A DNA stretch of 32,492 nucleotides from Candidatus Cloacimonadota bacterium (GTDB taxonomy: Bacteria > Cloacimonadota > Cloacimonadia > Cloacimonadales > Cloacimonadaceae): NCBI GenBank assembly GCA_028681035.1, contig JAQUJJ010000031.1, positions 1-32,492 on the forward strand, in the 5' to 3' direction. Shown here piece after piece: positions 31,639 to 32,492 of the stretch. Position 1 is the first letter of the stretch. Every line of letters starts with the position of its first letter. The position numbers and the translations under genes were made by a program. Below the pieces are notes generated by a model, which saw only the letters and a list, made by a program, of their open reading frames with translations, was not told the DNA's origin and did no database searches.

Positions 31639-32292
31639 CTACAAACCGAACCATCCGCTTGATTTAACTGCTACCTGGCGGACATTGGCAACCTTGAAAA
31701 CATATTCATAATTAATAGCTACGCCATCGATATTTATAGGAAGAACCAGCTTTAGTTCCTTGCCATTGTAACGAACAGCAGAGGCGTAATCTGTAGGTAA
31801 TAGCGGAGTGCGGGTGTAAATGCCAAGCACTGCGGAAAGACTTACATGATCTGCAGAATAGATTGTAGTAACGAGATTTCCACGAGAGCTAACAACACTG
31901 GGAACCTGGGCTTTGTCCTTATCCACGTCTTTGGTTGTAGCAGGCAGCAACCGATGTCCAATATTGTCGTAATCCAGATATTGTCCCTTATCCCAATCGA
32001 TGGTGATGCTTTTATCGGAAGCATTGTAAAGAGTTAGCTCAAAGCCATTTTCACTTGCGCTCCAGATGGTGCGCATAAGGTCATCTTCATAACGGAAACG
32101 CAGTTTATCCACTAAGGTAGTATCGGCAACGGGGGATTTATACTTACCCTGTGAATCGTCCGAACGGGATACTTTGGTAAGAGCGATATCATATTTGGTA
32201 ACCATTTTTGGGGCTGCGCCCTCAGAATTTGAGGCGCAGGCAGTTATAGCCAACAAGATGACAGCAAGCGAAATAATAATAAGGTTTTTCAT
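31639..32292 (-). CDS. Lipoprotein, unknown function
   Basis: A 217-residue lipoprotein. The signal peptide MKNLIIISLAVILLAITAC has lipobox Cys19 followed by Ala. After a polar linker the mature part is a beta-rich domain with ENGFELTLYNASDKSITIDWD, YTRTPLLPTDYA and LKLVLPINIDGVAINYEYVF, ending WFGL. This resembles small lipoproteins of Bacteroidetes-like bacteria with an 'associated ligand-free immunoglobulin-like' look, but I cannot name the family. GGAG lies about 5 nt before the ATG. It is monocistronic as far as seen: its own promoter region upstream and a strong terminator downstream. Confidence 0.85.
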   Translation of the reverse strand: MKNLIIISLAVILLAITACASNSEGAAPKMVTKYDIALTKVSRSDDSQGKYKSPVADTTLVDKLRFRYEDDLMRTIWSASENGFELTLYNASDKSITIDWDKGQYLDYDNIGHRLLPATTKDVDKDKAQVPSVVSSRGNLVTTIYSADHVSLSAVLGIYTRTPLLPTDYASAVRYNGKELKLVLPINIDGVAINYEYVFKVANVRQVAVKSSGWFGL

Positions 32293-32346
32293 GTTTTCTC
32301 CAATATCGTGTTTATGTAAGGCACTGTGTGGGATAATAGTCTATTT

Positions 32347-32352
32347 TGTCAA
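32347..32352 (-). promoter_or_regulatory. Candidate -35 box TTGACA for the lipoprotein gene
   Basis: TTGACA lies 54 nt upstream of the ATG at 32292. No convincing -10 at standard spacing. The rest of 32293-32492 shows no gene. Confidence 0.35.
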
Positions 32353-32492
32353 GCTGATTGTTGTTTCTCACATCCCCCCGTTTTTACAACAGGGAATGAT
32401 AAGCTGTTCCCCTTCCTGCCATTTTCCTTTGTAGGGATTGATATTGTACCTTGTCACAGAGCTAAAACAAGTCTCCAGTAGCATGGATAATC

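Overview
Organism and overall character. The window is bacterial chromosome of roughly 43% G+C. It has dense, overlapping operons, Gram-negative style lipoproteins, a DUF5723-like outer-membrane protein, a DUF4837 lipoprotein and two very large FN3-like/DUF6754-type membrane proteins. From memory this combination fits the Cloacimonadota (Candidatus Cloacimonas, WWE1) or a near relative. No rRNA or marker gene here proves it, so the assignment is inference. I see no phage, insertion sequence, CRISPR array or antiphage module. Layout: positions 1-3700 (+) hold the end of a secreted protein, an outer-membrane barrel protein and a membrane protein with a von Willebrand A-like MIDAS motif. 3701-4094 is a convergent gap with a possible gene remnant. 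4095-7882 (-) is a two-component system: a sigma-54 activator response regulator and a histidine kinase with a lipobox and an FG-GAP-like propeller sensor. 7883-8267 is a gap with a palindromic repeat element. 8268-8616 (+) is a DUF3795 gene broken by one extra base. 8686-17601 (-) is an essentially continuous run of eleven genes: M23 peptidase, thiamine pyrophosphokinase, xseB, polyprenyl synthase, dut, nadA, a methyltransferase, an FtsX-like protein, pgsA, a DUF4837 lipoprotein and a TPR lipoprotein. Three tRNA genes (Lys-TTT, Glu-TTC, Glu-CTC) lie immediately upstream at 17672-17945. 17946-18668 has no protein gene but is packed with inverted repeats, including a perfect 35-bp hairpin. 18669-27557 (-) is one six-gene operon: a large FN3/DUF6754-type protein, three membrane proteins of unknown function, a second DUF6754-type paralogue and the redox repressor rex. 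27857-31116 (-) encodes an M20/PepT-like peptidase, dapB, dapF and a RodZ-like HTH membrane protein. 31117-31638 is a repeat-rich gap. 31639-32292 (-) is a lipoprotein with a clear terminator. How the genes fit together: the eleven-gene run is housekeeping (isoprenoid, NAD, thiamine, nucleotide and phospholipid metabolism plus envelope functions), and the dap/RodZ operon concerns lysine/DAP supply and envelope shape. The least explained unit is the five-gene membrane module at 19303-27557. It pairs two large paralogues, each with an extracytoplasmic FN3-like part and a C-terminal DUF6754-type part, with three small membrane proteins, and it shares its operon with the NADH/NAD+ sensor Rex. It is the best candidate here for an undescribed membrane complex. 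A second regularity is a perfect TTGACA hexamer about 52-76 nt upstream of the first start codon of most minus-strand units (44 nt before the first tRNA), with poor -10 boxes.
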